A stretch of DNA of 7,514 bases, taken from positions 1-7,514 of the forward strand of contig JAJZCP010000066.1 in the NCBI GenBank assembly GCA_021846065.1, written 5' to 3'. Below the pieces are notes generated by a model. The model made no database searches, was not told the origin of the DNA, and was given only the letters and a program-made list of their open reading frames with translations. The translations under genes were made by a program, and so were the position numbers. This DNA is from Acidobacteriota bacterium. Its GTDB lineage: Bacteria > Acidobacteriota > Terriglobia > Terriglobales > Acidobacteriaceae. This document shows positions 1 to 7,086 of the stretch, in pieces (the first letter of the stretch is position 1; the number at the start of each line of letters is the position of its first letter).

Positions 1-872
1 CCTTTCAGAATGATCGTGGCCGCGCCATCACGGAAGCCGGTCCCTCGACGCCGGTCGAGGTGCTGGGTCTCGAAGGGATGCCGGATTCCGGCGATACCTT
101 CCTGGTGGTTGCTGACCGCGACAAGGCCAAGGGCATTGCGCAGTATCGCAAGATGAAGGAGCGCGAGGCTCAACTGGCCAAGAGCAGCCGTGTCTCGCTC
201 GAAGGACTGGCCGAGCAGATTCGTCAGGCAGGCGTGAAGGATCTGCCGATCATTCTGAAAGGCGATGTCACCGGATCGGTGGAAGTGCTGGCGGATTCGC
301 TGGTGCGCATGTCCACGGAAAAGGTACGCATCAAGGTCATTCACTCGGGCGTTGGCGCCATCACGGAAAGCGACATTCTGCTGGCCTCGGCCTCGAATGC
401 CATCGTGATCGGCTTCAATGTTCGTCCGGAGCGCAAAGCGGGTGAACTGGCGCAGCAGGACAATGTGGAGATTCGTCTGCACTCGATCATCTACGAGTTG
501 CAGGATGAGATTCGCAAAGCCATGCTGGGCCTGCTGGACCCGACCTACCGCGAAAACTACATCGGCCGTGCGGAGATCCTGAATATCTTCCGCATTCCGA
601 AGGTGGGCACGATCGCAGGTTGCCGCGTTACCGATGGAGTGCTGCGTCGCGATGCCGAGGTGAAGATTCTGCGCGGAGACGAGCAGGTATTCAAGGGCAA
701 GATCGGTTCTCTGCGTCGCGTGAAGGACGATGTGAAGGAAGTGACCAACGGCATGGAGTGCGGTGTCGGTATTGCAGGCTTCAGCGACCTGAAAGAAGGC
801 GATATGATTGAAGCCTTCTCGACGGAGCGCATTGCCAGCGATCTCGGCGCACTGACTTCCGCCAGGGCCTGA
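1..872 (+). CDS. infB: Translation initiation factor IF-2, C-terminal part (5' end outside window)
   Basis: The reading frame is open from base 3 ([20 protein letters not shown]...) to TGA at 870-872, giving 289 visible residues. The gene starts upstream of the window, and an in-frame GTG at 60 is only an internal valine. IF-2 is the cytoplasmic GTPase that brings initiator fMet-tRNA to the 30S subunit and promotes 50S joining. The G domain lies outside the window. What is visible is the end of the second beta-barrel domain, the linker helix ([10 protein letters not shown]), the alpha/beta C1 domain ([16 protein letters not shown], then [12 protein letters not shown] and IGFNVRP), the long connecting helix and the C2 barrel. 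C2 binds fMet-tRNA and here carries [10 protein letters not shown] and GMECGVGI, the hallmark stretch of that domain. The chain ends at the usual place, shortly after GDMIEAF. The gene is followed at once by a strong terminator, so it appears to be the last gene of its operon. Identification is essentially certain. Confidence 0.98.
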   Translation, partial: FQNDRGRAITEAGPSTPVEVLGLEGMPDSGDTFLVVADRDKAKGIAQYRKMKEREAQLAKSSRVSLEGLAEQIRQAGVKDLPIILKGDVTGSVEVLADSLVRMSTEKVRIKVIHSGVGAITESDILLASASNAIVIGFNVRPERKAGELAQQDNVEIRLHSIIYELQDEIRKAMLGLLDPTYRENYIGRAEILNIFRIPKVGTIAGCRVTDGVLRRDAEVKILRGDEQVFKGKIGSLRRVKDDVKEVTNGMECGVGIAGFSDLKEGDMIEAFSTERIASDLGALTSARA

Positions 873-895
873 TTCTCACACTGCCTTAGCCCTAA

Positions 896-932
896 AAAAA
901 CCCCGGATGCTCCGTGAGCATCCGGGGTTTTT
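896..932 (+). terminator. Strong intrinsic terminator after infB, probably bidirectional
   Basis: A perfect 12-bp GC-rich stem (901-912, CCCCGGATGCTC, pairing with 916-927) closes a 3-nt loop and is followed by TTTTT at 928-932. Upstream, AAAAAAA at 894-900 can pair with the T run and extends the stem to 17 bp. On the minus strand the same A run becomes a T run, so the structure could stop transcription in both directions. It lies 23 bases after the infB stop and isolates ald from the infB operon. Confidence 0.95.
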
Positions 933-983
933 CATTGCGTCACATCCCCCTGCGTCCACGCTGCTTTCGGCTTTTCCTCGGTG

Positions 984-1013
984 CTGCCAACGACCCTCTG
1001 CACCGTCTACAAT
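984..1013 (+). promoter_or_regulatory. Probable sigma-70-type promoter of ald
   Basis: A -10-like hexamer TACAAT lies at 1008-1013 (5 of 6 bases of consensus). An 18-bp spacer precedes it, with CTGCCA at 984-989 as a weak -35 candidate (4 of 6 to TTGACA). The start of transcription would fall near 1019-1021, giving a leader of about 20 bases that contains the ribosome binding site. The position directly after a strong terminator makes a promoter here necessary. The exact -35 is uncertain. Confidence 0.5.
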
Positions 1014-1027
1014 GAAGTGTGCAGTTC

Positions 1028-1035
1028 GAGGAGAA
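1028..1035 (+). promoter_or_regulatory. Ribosome binding site that fixes the ald start
   Basis: GAGGAGAA ends 6 bases before the ATG at 1042. It supports that start over the in-frame ATG at 1012, which overlaps the -10 box, and over the longer open frame that runs back into the terminator hairpin. Confidence 0.85.
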
Positions 1036-1041
1036 TCGACG

Positions 1042-2157
1042 ATGATTATTGGAGTTCCGCGCGAGATCAAGGACCATGAAGCACGTGTGGGCGTGACCCC
1101 TGCCGGCGCCCGCGCTTTGACCGATGCCGGTCATACCGTGCTGGTGGAGACCCAGGCTGGCGCGCTTTCGAGCTTTCCCGACCACGAATATCAGGATGCT
1201 GGCGCTGAGATCGTCGGCGATGCAGGCCACGTCTGGGGAAACTCCGAATTGGTCGTCAAGGTCAAGGAGCCGGTTGCCGCCGAGTACGCTTATTTTCGCG
1301 AGGGACTTGTTCTTTTCACCTATCTGCATCTGGCTCCCTTGCCGGAGCTGACCGATCGCCTGCTGGCCGCAAAGGTAACAGGCATCGCCTATGAAACCGT
1401 GCGCGACAAAGCAGGCACACTGCCGCTGCTGACGCCGATGAGCGAGGTCGCCGGACGCATGAGCATTCAGGTGGGCGCGACCTATCTGGAGAAAGAACGC
1501 GGCGGACGCGGCATCCTGCTGGGCGGCGTGCCCGGCGTGCCTCCTGCGAATGTCTGCATCATTGGTGGCGGAATTGTGGGGACCAACGCCGCCAAGATTG
1601 CCATGGGCATGGGAGCGCGCGTAACCCTGGTGGATATGAACCTGAATCGCCTGCGGGAGCTGGACGACCTTTTCAGCGGTCGGCTGCATACTCTGGCCTC
1701 GAATAGTTACAACGTTGCACACGCCACGCGCGAGGCAGACCTGGTGGTGGGCGGAGTGCTCATTCCCGGTGCGACTGCGCCGAAGATCGTGACCAAAGCG
1801 ATGGTAGCGCGCATGAAAAAGGGCGCCGTGATCGTCGATGTGGCCATCGACCAGGGCGGATGCGTGGAGACGGCCCGCCCCACGTCGCACTCGAACCCAT
1901 CGTTTGTTGTCGATGGCGTGGTGCATTATTGCGTCACCAACATGCCCGGAGCGGTGCCTCATACCTCCACGCTGGCGCTTACCAATGCGACATTCCCCTA
2001 CCTGGTGCGGCTGGCGAATCAGGGCGCCGAGGCAGCTTTGCGTTCTGACAGCGGACTGGCCGAAGGACTGAATGTCTATCGCGGCAAGTTGACCCATCGC
2101 GGAGTGGCAGAGTCACAGGGGCGAGAGTGGACAGCACCCGCAGAGGCCATCGGCTGA
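1042..2157 (+). CDS. ald: NAD-dependent alanine dehydrogenase
   Basis: This gene encodes 371 aa, the usual length of the family. The enzyme reversibly converts L-alanine, NAD+ and water to pyruvate, ammonium and NADH, so it can serve alanine use or ammonium assimilation; it is cytoplasmic and usually hexameric. Residues known from the Mycobacterium tuberculosis enzyme fall at the same numbers: Arg15 ([11 protein letters not shown]) and Lys75 (VKVKEP) for pyruvate binding, His96 (TYLHLAP) and Asp270 (VAIDQGG) for catalysis, and Asp198 for the NAD ribose after the Rossmann loop [11 protein letters not shown] at 174-184. The C-terminal signature [13 protein letters not shown] is also present. 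The start at 1042 is set by GAGGAGAA six bases upstream and by alignment of the catalytic residues. The gene is expressed as its own unit after the infB terminator. Its stop is 58 bases before the NtrY-type kinase gene, so readthrough into ntrYX is possible because no terminator is seen between them. Nothing looks damaged. Confidence 0.97.
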   Translation: MIIGVPREIKDHEARVGVTPAGARALTDAGHTVLVETQAGALSSFPDHEYQDAGAEIVGDAGHVWGNSELVVKVKEPVAAEYAYFREGLVLFTYLHLAPLPELTDRLLAAKVTGIAYETVRDKAGTLPLLTPMSEVAGRMSIQVGATYLEKERGGRGILLGGVPGVPPANVCIIGGGIVGTNAAKIAMGMGARVTLVDMNLNRLRELDDLFSGRLHTLASNSYNVAHATREADLVVGGVLIPGATAPKIVTKAMVARMKKGAVIVDVAIDQGGCVETARPTSHSNPSFVVDGVVHYCVTNMPGAVPHTSTLALTNATFPYLVRLANQGAEAALRSDSGLAEGLNVYRGKLTHRGVAESQGREWTAPAEAIG

Positions 2158-2179
2158 TTGCGGCAAAGCGCGCGAGCGC

Positions 2180-2208
2180 GGCACAGTTGTTCCTGCTCCG
2201 CCTATAAT
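2180..2208 (+). promoter_or_regulatory. Probable promoter of the ntrYX operon with a perfect TATAAT
   Basis: TATAAT at 2203-2208 matches the -10 consensus in all six positions. Seventeen bases upstream, GGCACA at 2180-2185 matches TTGACA only in its last three bases, so the -35 is weak. Such promoters often need an activator or other contacts. Transcription would begin at about 2214-2216, that is at or next to the A of the kinase start codon. The -10 call is fairly firm by base match, while the -35 and the exact start are inferred. Confidence 0.6.
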
Positions 2209-2228
2209 TGCTGGCATGTCATTGCTGG
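2207..2228 (+). repeat. 8-bp direct repeat flanking the ntrY start codon
   Basis: ATTGCTGG occurs at 2207-2214 and again at 2221-2228, a 14-bp period. The first copy overlaps the end of the -10 box and the second lies within codons 2-5 of the kinase. The role is unknown. It could be tandem half-sites for a regulator or a chance or coding coincidence. Confidence 0.5.
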
Positions 2229-4540
2229 ACCCATCGGCGTATACGCAAGGGCGACGATCGAGGAAGCGCACTGCCCTGCTGCTGGCCGCGGGGGTTTTTG
2301 TGCTGCTTTCGGCGCTGATCGCTCTGAACGCATTCAACACCAATGGCATTCGATTTCTGACGCCGCAGACCACGGGCGAGATTCTGGTTTTCACCGCCAC
2401 GTCCGTGCTTGCGTTTCTTACGCTGATGGCGCTGCTGGTGATGCTGCTGCGCAACATCGTCAAGCTGTATCTGGATGAGCGGAGCCGCGCGCTTGGTTCG
2501 CGCCTGAGAACCCGCATGGTGGTGGGCGCAGCGGTGATTGCACTGCTTCCCGCAGCGTTCATGGTTCTTTTCAGTTTTGTGTTGATGAACCGCTCAGTGG
2601 ACCGATGGTTTTCGCAGCCCACCTCGGAGTTGCGCGCGAACTCGGTGCGCGTGGTCTATCAGCTTGCCCATTACGCGGCTGCCAATGCCCGACTGGAGGC
2701 GCAGGCGATTGCGGCTTCAGGCGCGATGGATGGAGATTCGGAAGCGGCACTGAATGAGCTTCACTCACGGCGCATCACGCTGGAGGGCGGCTTTGTGGCG
2801 GTGTATTCGGTGGATCACAAATCCGTGCTGGGCTATCAACTGCCTTCGTCGGATGCGCCGCGCAATGTTCTGCCGTGGATTGACGATGGCACGTTGCAGG
2901 CGACCCAGCTTCACGGCAAACTGACCGATGACCTGCTGACCGTTGCGCAGCGAACGGATGAGCCTGTGCTGATTGTGGGGAACCGGGAGTTTGTGACCGG
3001 ATTGGCGGAGACCACAAGCGGCCAGGTGGTGGTGGTGGGCCTGCCCATGCCGCCTGGATTGAGCGAATCCGCCAATCAGATTCGCCAGGGCGCAAGCCAG
3101 TACTGGAAGCTGTTTCGCTCGCGCAATCGCATTCGCACCACATATCTTTTCATGCTGCTGCTGATTACGGCGCTGGTCTTTTTCTCCAGCATGTGGCTCG
3201 CGCTTTTCCTCTCCAAACAGATCACGCGCCCCGTGGAGGCGTTGGCCGATGCAATGGATGAGATTGCCGAAGGCAAACTGGAGCGACGCGTTGCTGTGGA
3301 GTCCAGCGGCGAGATGGCTGATCTGGTGGGAGCCTTCAACCACATGGCTCAGGACCTGGAAAACAGTCGCAAACTCGCAGAGAGCGCTCGCGAGCAAATC
3401 TCCGACGCCAATCGTCGCCTGGACGAGCGCCGACGTGAGTTGGAGACGATTCTGGAGACGATCCCAAGCGGCGTGGTCACGCTGGACCGCAGCGGAAGGA
3501 TCACCATGGCCAATCGAGCGTTTGCCGCATTGATGCATCAACCGGAAGAAAAACTGCTGTCCGGCCGACGGATCTCGGAGATCTTTCCCCTGGAGTGCGC
3601 GGAGGAGCTGGAGCGGTTGATCCGGCGCAGTCATCGCATGGGCGCGGCTTCCGCCGAGCTGGAGACAAAAGCCGCGCCGACGACGCCGCACCTGGCCGTG
3701 ACCTGCGCGCGGCTTGACCTGGCCGACGGACAGGGCGGAACGATTGTGGTGGTGGAAGACACAACGGAACTGCTGCGGGCGCAGCGACAGATGGCCTGGA
3801 AAGAAGCTGCTCAGCGCATAGCGCACGAGGTGAAAAACCCGCTAACGCCGATTGGCCTTTCTGCCGAACGGATGCTGCGGCATCTGGACAAACCAACCGC
3901 GGAGACACCGACGGTGCTGCGCAAGTGCAGCGAAGTGATCCTGAGCAGCGTCGCCAGCCTGCGCGCGCTGTTTGATCATTTTGCAGCACTGGCAGAGTTC
4001 CCTGCTCCGCAACCGCGGCTTTGCGAGATCAACTCCGTGGTAGAAGAAGCGCTGAAGATGTTTGCCGGTCGCATGGAAGGCATCAAACTGCGCGTGGACT
4101 TGCAGCGCAACCTGCCCGCGGTGATGGTGGATGCGGGAGCCATCCGGCGCGCGCTGGCCAACCTGATCGACAACGCTGCGGAGGCGATGCAAAACAGCCT
4201 GCTGAAGGTGCTCACCGTGACCAGCGCAGTCGCCGCCGATGGATCGCAGGTTGAGATAGCCATCAGCGATACCGGAGCGGGATTGACGGAGGAGATTCGC
4301 GAGCGCCTTTTTCTGCCGTTCTACTCGACCAAGCAGCGCGGCACCGGACTGGGACTTTCGATTGCGGCCAAGATTGCGCAGGACCATCATGGATCCATTC
4401 GCGCGGAAAAGAACGTTCCCCAGGGCGCGCGCTTTCTGCTGTGCCTGCCGACGGCGGACCCTGTGAGCGAACCGGCACAAAAAGGCACGACTGAAACCGG
4501 GATATGCGAAACCGAATCCCATCCCGTTGCATCCAATTGA
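2216..4540 (+). CDS. ntrY: NtrY-type membrane sensor histidine kinase
   Basis: This 774-aa protein, normal length for NtrY, should autophosphorylate on His and pass the phosphate to the regulator encoded next. Membrane helices are predicted at about 19-40, 56-78 and 101-124, then an extracytoplasmic region of about 185 residues (125-309), then a fourth helix at 310-332. HAMP (about 333-385), a PAS domain (about 408-510), HisKA and HATPase_c follow. His537 sits in IAHEVKNPLTPI, the H-box form characteristic of NtrY. Asn653 (NLIDNAAEAM), Asp685 (DTGAG), the F box LFLPFYSTK and the G2 box GTGLGLS from 709 are all present, so the kinase should be active. A polar tail of about 25 residues ends it. 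The start at 2216 keeps helix 1 and its Arg/Lys-rich lead. There is no Shine-Dalgarno, and TATAAT ends 7 bases upstream, pointing to a leaderless mRNA. NtrY is linked to nitrogen and redox sensing in Proteobacteria; the signal here is unknown. Confidence 0.9.
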   Translation: MSLLDPSAYTQGRRSRKRTALLLAAGVFVLLSALIALNAFNTNGIRFLTPQTTGEILVFTATSVLAFLTLMALLVMLLRNIVKLYLDERSRALGSRLRTRMVVGAAVIALLPAAFMVLFSFVLMNRSVDRWFSQPTSELRANSVRVVYQLAHYAAANARLEAQAIAASGAMDGDSEAALNELHSRRITLEGGFVAVYSVDHKSVLGYQLPSSDAPRNVLPWIDDGTLQATQLHGKLTDDLLTVAQRTDEPVLIVGNREFVTGLAETTSGQVVVVGLPMPPGLSESANQIRQGASQYWKLFRSRNRIRTTYLFMLLLITALVFFSSMWLALFLSKQITRPVEALADAMDEIAEGKLERRVAVESSGEMADLVGAFNHMAQDLENSRKLAESAREQISDANRRLDERRRELETILETIPSGVVTLDRSGRITMANRAFAALMHQPEEKLLSGRRISEIFPLECAEELERLIRRSHRMGAASAELETKAAPTTPHLAVTCARLDLADGQGGTIVVVEDTTELLRAQRQMAWKEAAQRIAHEVKNPLTPIGLSAERMLRHLDKPTAETPTVLRKCSEVILSSVASLRALFDHFAALAEFPAPQPRLCEINSVVEEALKMFAGRMEGIKLRVDLQRNLPAVMVDAGAIRRALANLIDNAAEAMQNSLLKVLTVTSAVAADGSQVEIAISDTGAGLTEEIRERLFLPFYSTKQRGTGLGLSIAAKIAQDHHGSIRAEKNVPQGARFLLCLPTADPVSEPAQKGTTETGICETESHPVASN

Positions 4541-4546
4541 GCACCG

Positions 4547-5917
4547 ATGAGCCACATCCTGATCGCCGACGATGAAATTGAGATTCGCACTTCGCTCGAA
4601 GAGATTCTGCGCGAAGAGGGCTATCATGTCACCTCCGTTGGCACCGCGACTGAGGCCTGGATGCGGATGCAGGATGTCGCCTTTGACGTGGCGCTGCTGG
4701 ACATCTGGCTACCTGACCGCGACGGGCTGGACGTGCTGGCCGATGTGCAGACTCTGACCGCCGATGCGCGGCCTGAGGTGGTGATTATCTCCGGCCATGG
4801 GACCATTGAAACCGCCGTGCGCGCAACACGGCTGGGAGCCTATGACTTTCTGGAAAAGCCGCTCTCGCTGGAGCGTACGCTGCTGGTGGTGCACCATGCG
4901 GTGGAAGCGCGCCGTCTGCGCCATGACAATCTGGAGTTTCAGCGGCAGTTTGCCGCGACCAGCAGCCTGACCGGCGAGAGCGTTCCGGCCAAAGCGCTGC
5001 GCCAGCAGATTCGGCTGATGGCTCCAACCAACGGGCGCGTTCTCATCTACGGCGAATCGGGCACGGGCAAGGAGCGCATTGCGCGTGCGATTCACGCGGA
5101 AAGCCTGCGCCGCGACCGCGTGTTTGTGGAACTGAACTGCGCCGCCATTCCAGAGGCCCACATAGAGGCGGAACTCTTTGGCTATCGCAATGCCGCTCAT
5201 CCGGCAGCACAGGCGGGTGCTGCGACGGAGCAACGCGGCGTGCTGGAGCGAGCCGACGGCGGCACTCTGTTTCTGGACGAAGTGGGCGATATGAGCCTGA
5301 AGACGCAAGCCAAAGTGCTCAGCGCTCTCGACGACCAGTGCTTTACCCCGCTCGGCGCCACGCAGCCCATTCGAGTGGATGTGCGCGTGATTGCGGCCAC
5401 CAACAAGGATCTGGAAGAAGATATTCACAAAGGCAACTTTCGCGAAGACCTCTTCTATCGATTGAACGTGGTTCCGTTTTTTGTGCCACCGCTGCGCGAG
5501 CGCATGCAGGATATTCCTCCGCTGGTGGCGGAGTTGCTGCGCGAGTTTGGCCGCGAATATGGACGGCCTCACATGGAGATCGAGAAAAGCGCTCTGGAAG
5601 CGCTGGCCGAGCACAACTGGCCGGGCAATGTGCGTGAACTGCGCAACGTCATCGAGCGTGTGCTGATCCTGAACCCGCGCATTCTCCGCATCGAGCGCCG
5701 CCACCTGCCACCTCTGACGCAGCGCGCCGGAGCCCACGCGCGAAGCGGCGACTGGAGCACGCTGCAGGAGGCGCGTGATGCCTATGAGCGCGAGTACATC
5801 CTGAAAAAACTTGAAGAGGCCAGGAACAATGTCAGCCGCACCGCCGAACTGCTTGGACTCGAGCGCAGCCACCTCTATCGCAAGATGAAAGCCCTGGGCA
5901 TCAGCGCCCGCGAATAG
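4547..5917 (+). CDS. ntrX: NtrX-type response regulator (REC, AAA+, Fis HTH) lacking GAFTGA
   Basis: This 456-aa protein is the probable partner of the kinase encoded 6 bases upstream, with translation likely coupled since no good Shine-Dalgarno is seen. The REC domain (about 3-120) has the acidic pair Asp8-Asp9, phosphoacceptor Asp52 (LLDIWLPDRDG), Ser82 and Lys104 (LEKP). The AAA+ domain (about 145-385) has Walker A GESGTGK at 169-175, Walker B LFLDE ending at 244-245, arginine-finger candidates Arg299 and Arg305 in FREDLFYRL, and sensor II WPGNVREL. A Fis-type helix-turn-helix lies at about 428-452 (NVSRTAELLGLERSHLYRKM). The odd feature is the L1 loop. Where NtrC-family activators carry GAFTGA after ELFGH, this protein has residues 213-230, Ala/Pro-rich, with no GAFTGA and about 4 residues more than NtrC. 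GAFTGA contacts sigma-54, so a conventional sigma-54 activator role is unlikely. It may act on sigma-70 promoters or as a repressor. The stop is 11 bases from the stop of the opposing gene. Confidence 0.9.
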   Translation: MSHILIADDEIEIRTSLEEILREEGYHVTSVGTATEAWMRMQDVAFDVALLDIWLPDRDGLDVLADVQTLTADARPEVVIISGHGTIETAVRATRLGAYDFLEKPLSLERTLLVVHHAVEARRLRHDNLEFQRQFAATSSLTGESVPAKALRQQIRLMAPTNGRVLIYGESGTGKERIARAIHAESLRRDRVFVELNCAAIPEAHIEAELFGYRNAAHPAAQAGAATEQRGVLERADGGTLFLDEVGDMSLKTQAKVLSALDDQCFTPLGATQPIRVDVRVIAATNKDLEEDIHKGNFREDLFYRLNVVPFFVPPLRERMQDIPPLVAELLREFGREYGRPHMEIEKSALEALAEHNWPGNVRELRNVIERVLILNPRILRIERRHLPPLTQRAGAHARSGDWSTLQEARDAYEREYILKKLEEARNNVSRTAELLGLERSHLYRKMKALGISARE

Positions 5918-5928
5918 AGCGCTGCGCG

Positions 5929-7086
5929 CTATCGCTTTGCAACCGGCACGATCACCGACGGATTCTCCGGCGCGGTGGGATGGATGCTGAAATCCCACAC
6001 TTCATCTCCCAACTGGGTCGGGGAGAGAATCTGCACCAGCGCATATTCGCCCACACTGAGCGGAGCCACCGGCGTAATGCGCAGCCAGTGGTTGCCAGGC
6101 AGGATACGGGACTTCACAGGCTGCACATCTTCCGTCTCGGTCACCTTGCCCGTCGCGCTGACACGGATATTGCCGATGATGCGCATGGCCCGTCGCTGAT
6201 CGACACGGACAATGGCAAATCCCGCATCCGGCGAAGCTGCGCCATGCGGGTGATTCTCCACTGCGACAGCATCGCGCGTCGGCACTGTGACCGCGTGAAT
6301 GGGAGCGGTTTCAGTGGCAACCTTGTCGTCCAGGGAAAGATAGATCTGCGGCTGCGTAGTATGCAGTTGCACGAGCGCCATAGCGCCATTCACGTCAATC
6401 TGATCCTGCTGCCCGGCGAGTGGCAGCATCGATCGAAGGCGATCCACTCGGGAGTGATTGATCGTGCCCGGAAGCGCCGAGATCTCCACCAGCTCCGGAT
6501 GGCCGGCAAATGCATCCAGCGCAAAGACGCCGTCACGATCCGGCAGTCGCAGACCCGGCGCGACCTCCGGCATGGCTTCATCCATCTCCGTTCGCTGCGC
6601 GGCTTCTTCTCGATCGAGCTGCGCGGCTTCACGCATCGCGTCGGAGTCCATGCTGCCCGCCGACGCATTCTGATTCTGCGCATTGGCCTCCCACGCATGG
6701 GTCGCCTTCCAGTCCACAAGAGAGTTCGGCAACTCCTCCCAATCCTCTCGATCGACGGAAAAATAGCGAACGCGATCTCCCACGACCTGATAGCTGCGCA
6801 CAAGCTGAAAGGTGCCATCGGTCAGGATCAATCGTCGATTCACCGGCCTCACCGCATGGGTCGCTCCGGTATACAGGGTTTTTCGATCACCGCGTACTGA
6901 CGCCGCAGGTGGCGCCTCAGTTTGGATGAGAATGCGCGGTTCCCTCGCTGGCTGTTCTTCCGGCGGCACTGCCACAGGCGAGTTCGGATCATCCGGCGCT
7001 GGCGCAGACGATTGCGACCATACTCTCTGCGTGCACGTTGCCAGCAACAGCAACGCAAGCATCGCTCTCGGAGCACACAGGCTCAT
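5929..7086 (-). CDS. Exported protein of unknown function, acidobacterial type
   Basis: The gene encodes 385 aa from ATG at 7084-7086 to TAG at 5929-5931. The N terminus is a signal peptide: basic MSLCAPR, hydrophobic MLALLLLATC, and a probable signal peptidase I site after VWS (residue 24). Cys18 follows LAT, which is a poor lipobox because Thr sits at -1, so a lipoprotein is possible but less likely. A Pro-rich linker (25-62) leads to a module at about 86-126 (LILTDGTFQLVRSYQV, GDRVRYFSV, WEELP, LVDW). Next comes a Gln/Asn/Met/Glu-rich stretch (about 133-172), then APGLRLPDRDGVF and a long beta-rich C-terminal half ending near GDEVWDFSIHP. I recognise this as a type common in Acidobacteriota but know no function for it. 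The start is uncertain: ATG at 7134 would add 16 residues, whose codons have unusually low GC at third positions, and neither start has a clear Shine-Dalgarno. It is convergent with ntrX. Confidence 0.85.
   Translation of the reverse strand: MSLCAPRAMLALLLLATCTQRVWSQSSAPAPDDPNSPVAVPPEEQPAREPRILIQTEAPPAASVRGDRKTLYTGATHAVRPVNRRLILTDGTFQLVRSYQVVGDRVRYFSVDREDWEELPNSLVDWKATHAWEANAQNQNASAGSMDSDAMREAAQLDREEAAQRTEMDEAMPEVAPGLRLPDRDGVFALDAFAGHPELVEISALPGTINHSRVDRLRSMLPLAGQQDQIDVNGAMALVQLHTTQPQIYLSLDDKVATETAPIHAVTVPTRDAVAVENHPHGAASPDAGFAIVRVDQRRAMRIIGNIRVSATGKVTETEDVQPVKSRILPGNHWLRITPVAPLSVGEYALVQILSPTQLGDEVWDFSIHPTAPENPSVIVPVAKR

Noticed and set aside
907..1041. Upstream extension of the ald frame, including ATG at 1012
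   Set aside because: The extension begins inside the terminator hairpin, and the ATG at 1012 overlaps the -10 box. Arg15, Lys75, His96, Asp198 and Asp270 line up with the known enzyme only from the ATG at 1042.
940..2097. Antisense open frame (385 codons) opposite ald
   Set aside because: This is the complementary shadow of a gene with all catalytic residues of alanine dehydrogenase. The composition is rich in His, Gln and Arg, with no recognisable motif.
2158..2180. GC-rich stretch after ald considered as a terminator
   Set aside because: Only 4-bp stems can be drawn in GCGCGCGAGCGCG and no T run follows, so it does not meet the form of an intrinsic terminator.
2765..3826. Antisense open frame (353 codons) opposite the kinase gene
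   Set aside because: It overlaps the extracytoplasmic, HAMP and PAS coding regions of a well-supported gene, and the translated product shows no family features.
4709..5998. Long antisense open frame (429 codons) opposite ntrX
   Set aside because: It lies entirely against a gene with clear REC, AAA+ and HTH motifs. Its protein is a low-information His/Arg/Gln/Ala-rich sequence typical of the reverse frame of GC-rich coding DNA, with no domain or ribosome binding site.
5980..6900. Plus-strand open frame (306 codons) opposite the exported-protein gene
   Set aside because: The minus-strand frame has a signal peptide and coherent domains. The plus frame gives an Arg/His-rich sequence with no start signal and would overlap almost wholly.
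7069..7086. Lipoprotein signal for the exported protein (Cys18)
   Set aside because: Thr at -1 of the cysteine is disfavoured by signal peptidase II, and a good signal peptidase I site (VWS) follows six residues later. I left it as a minor alternative.
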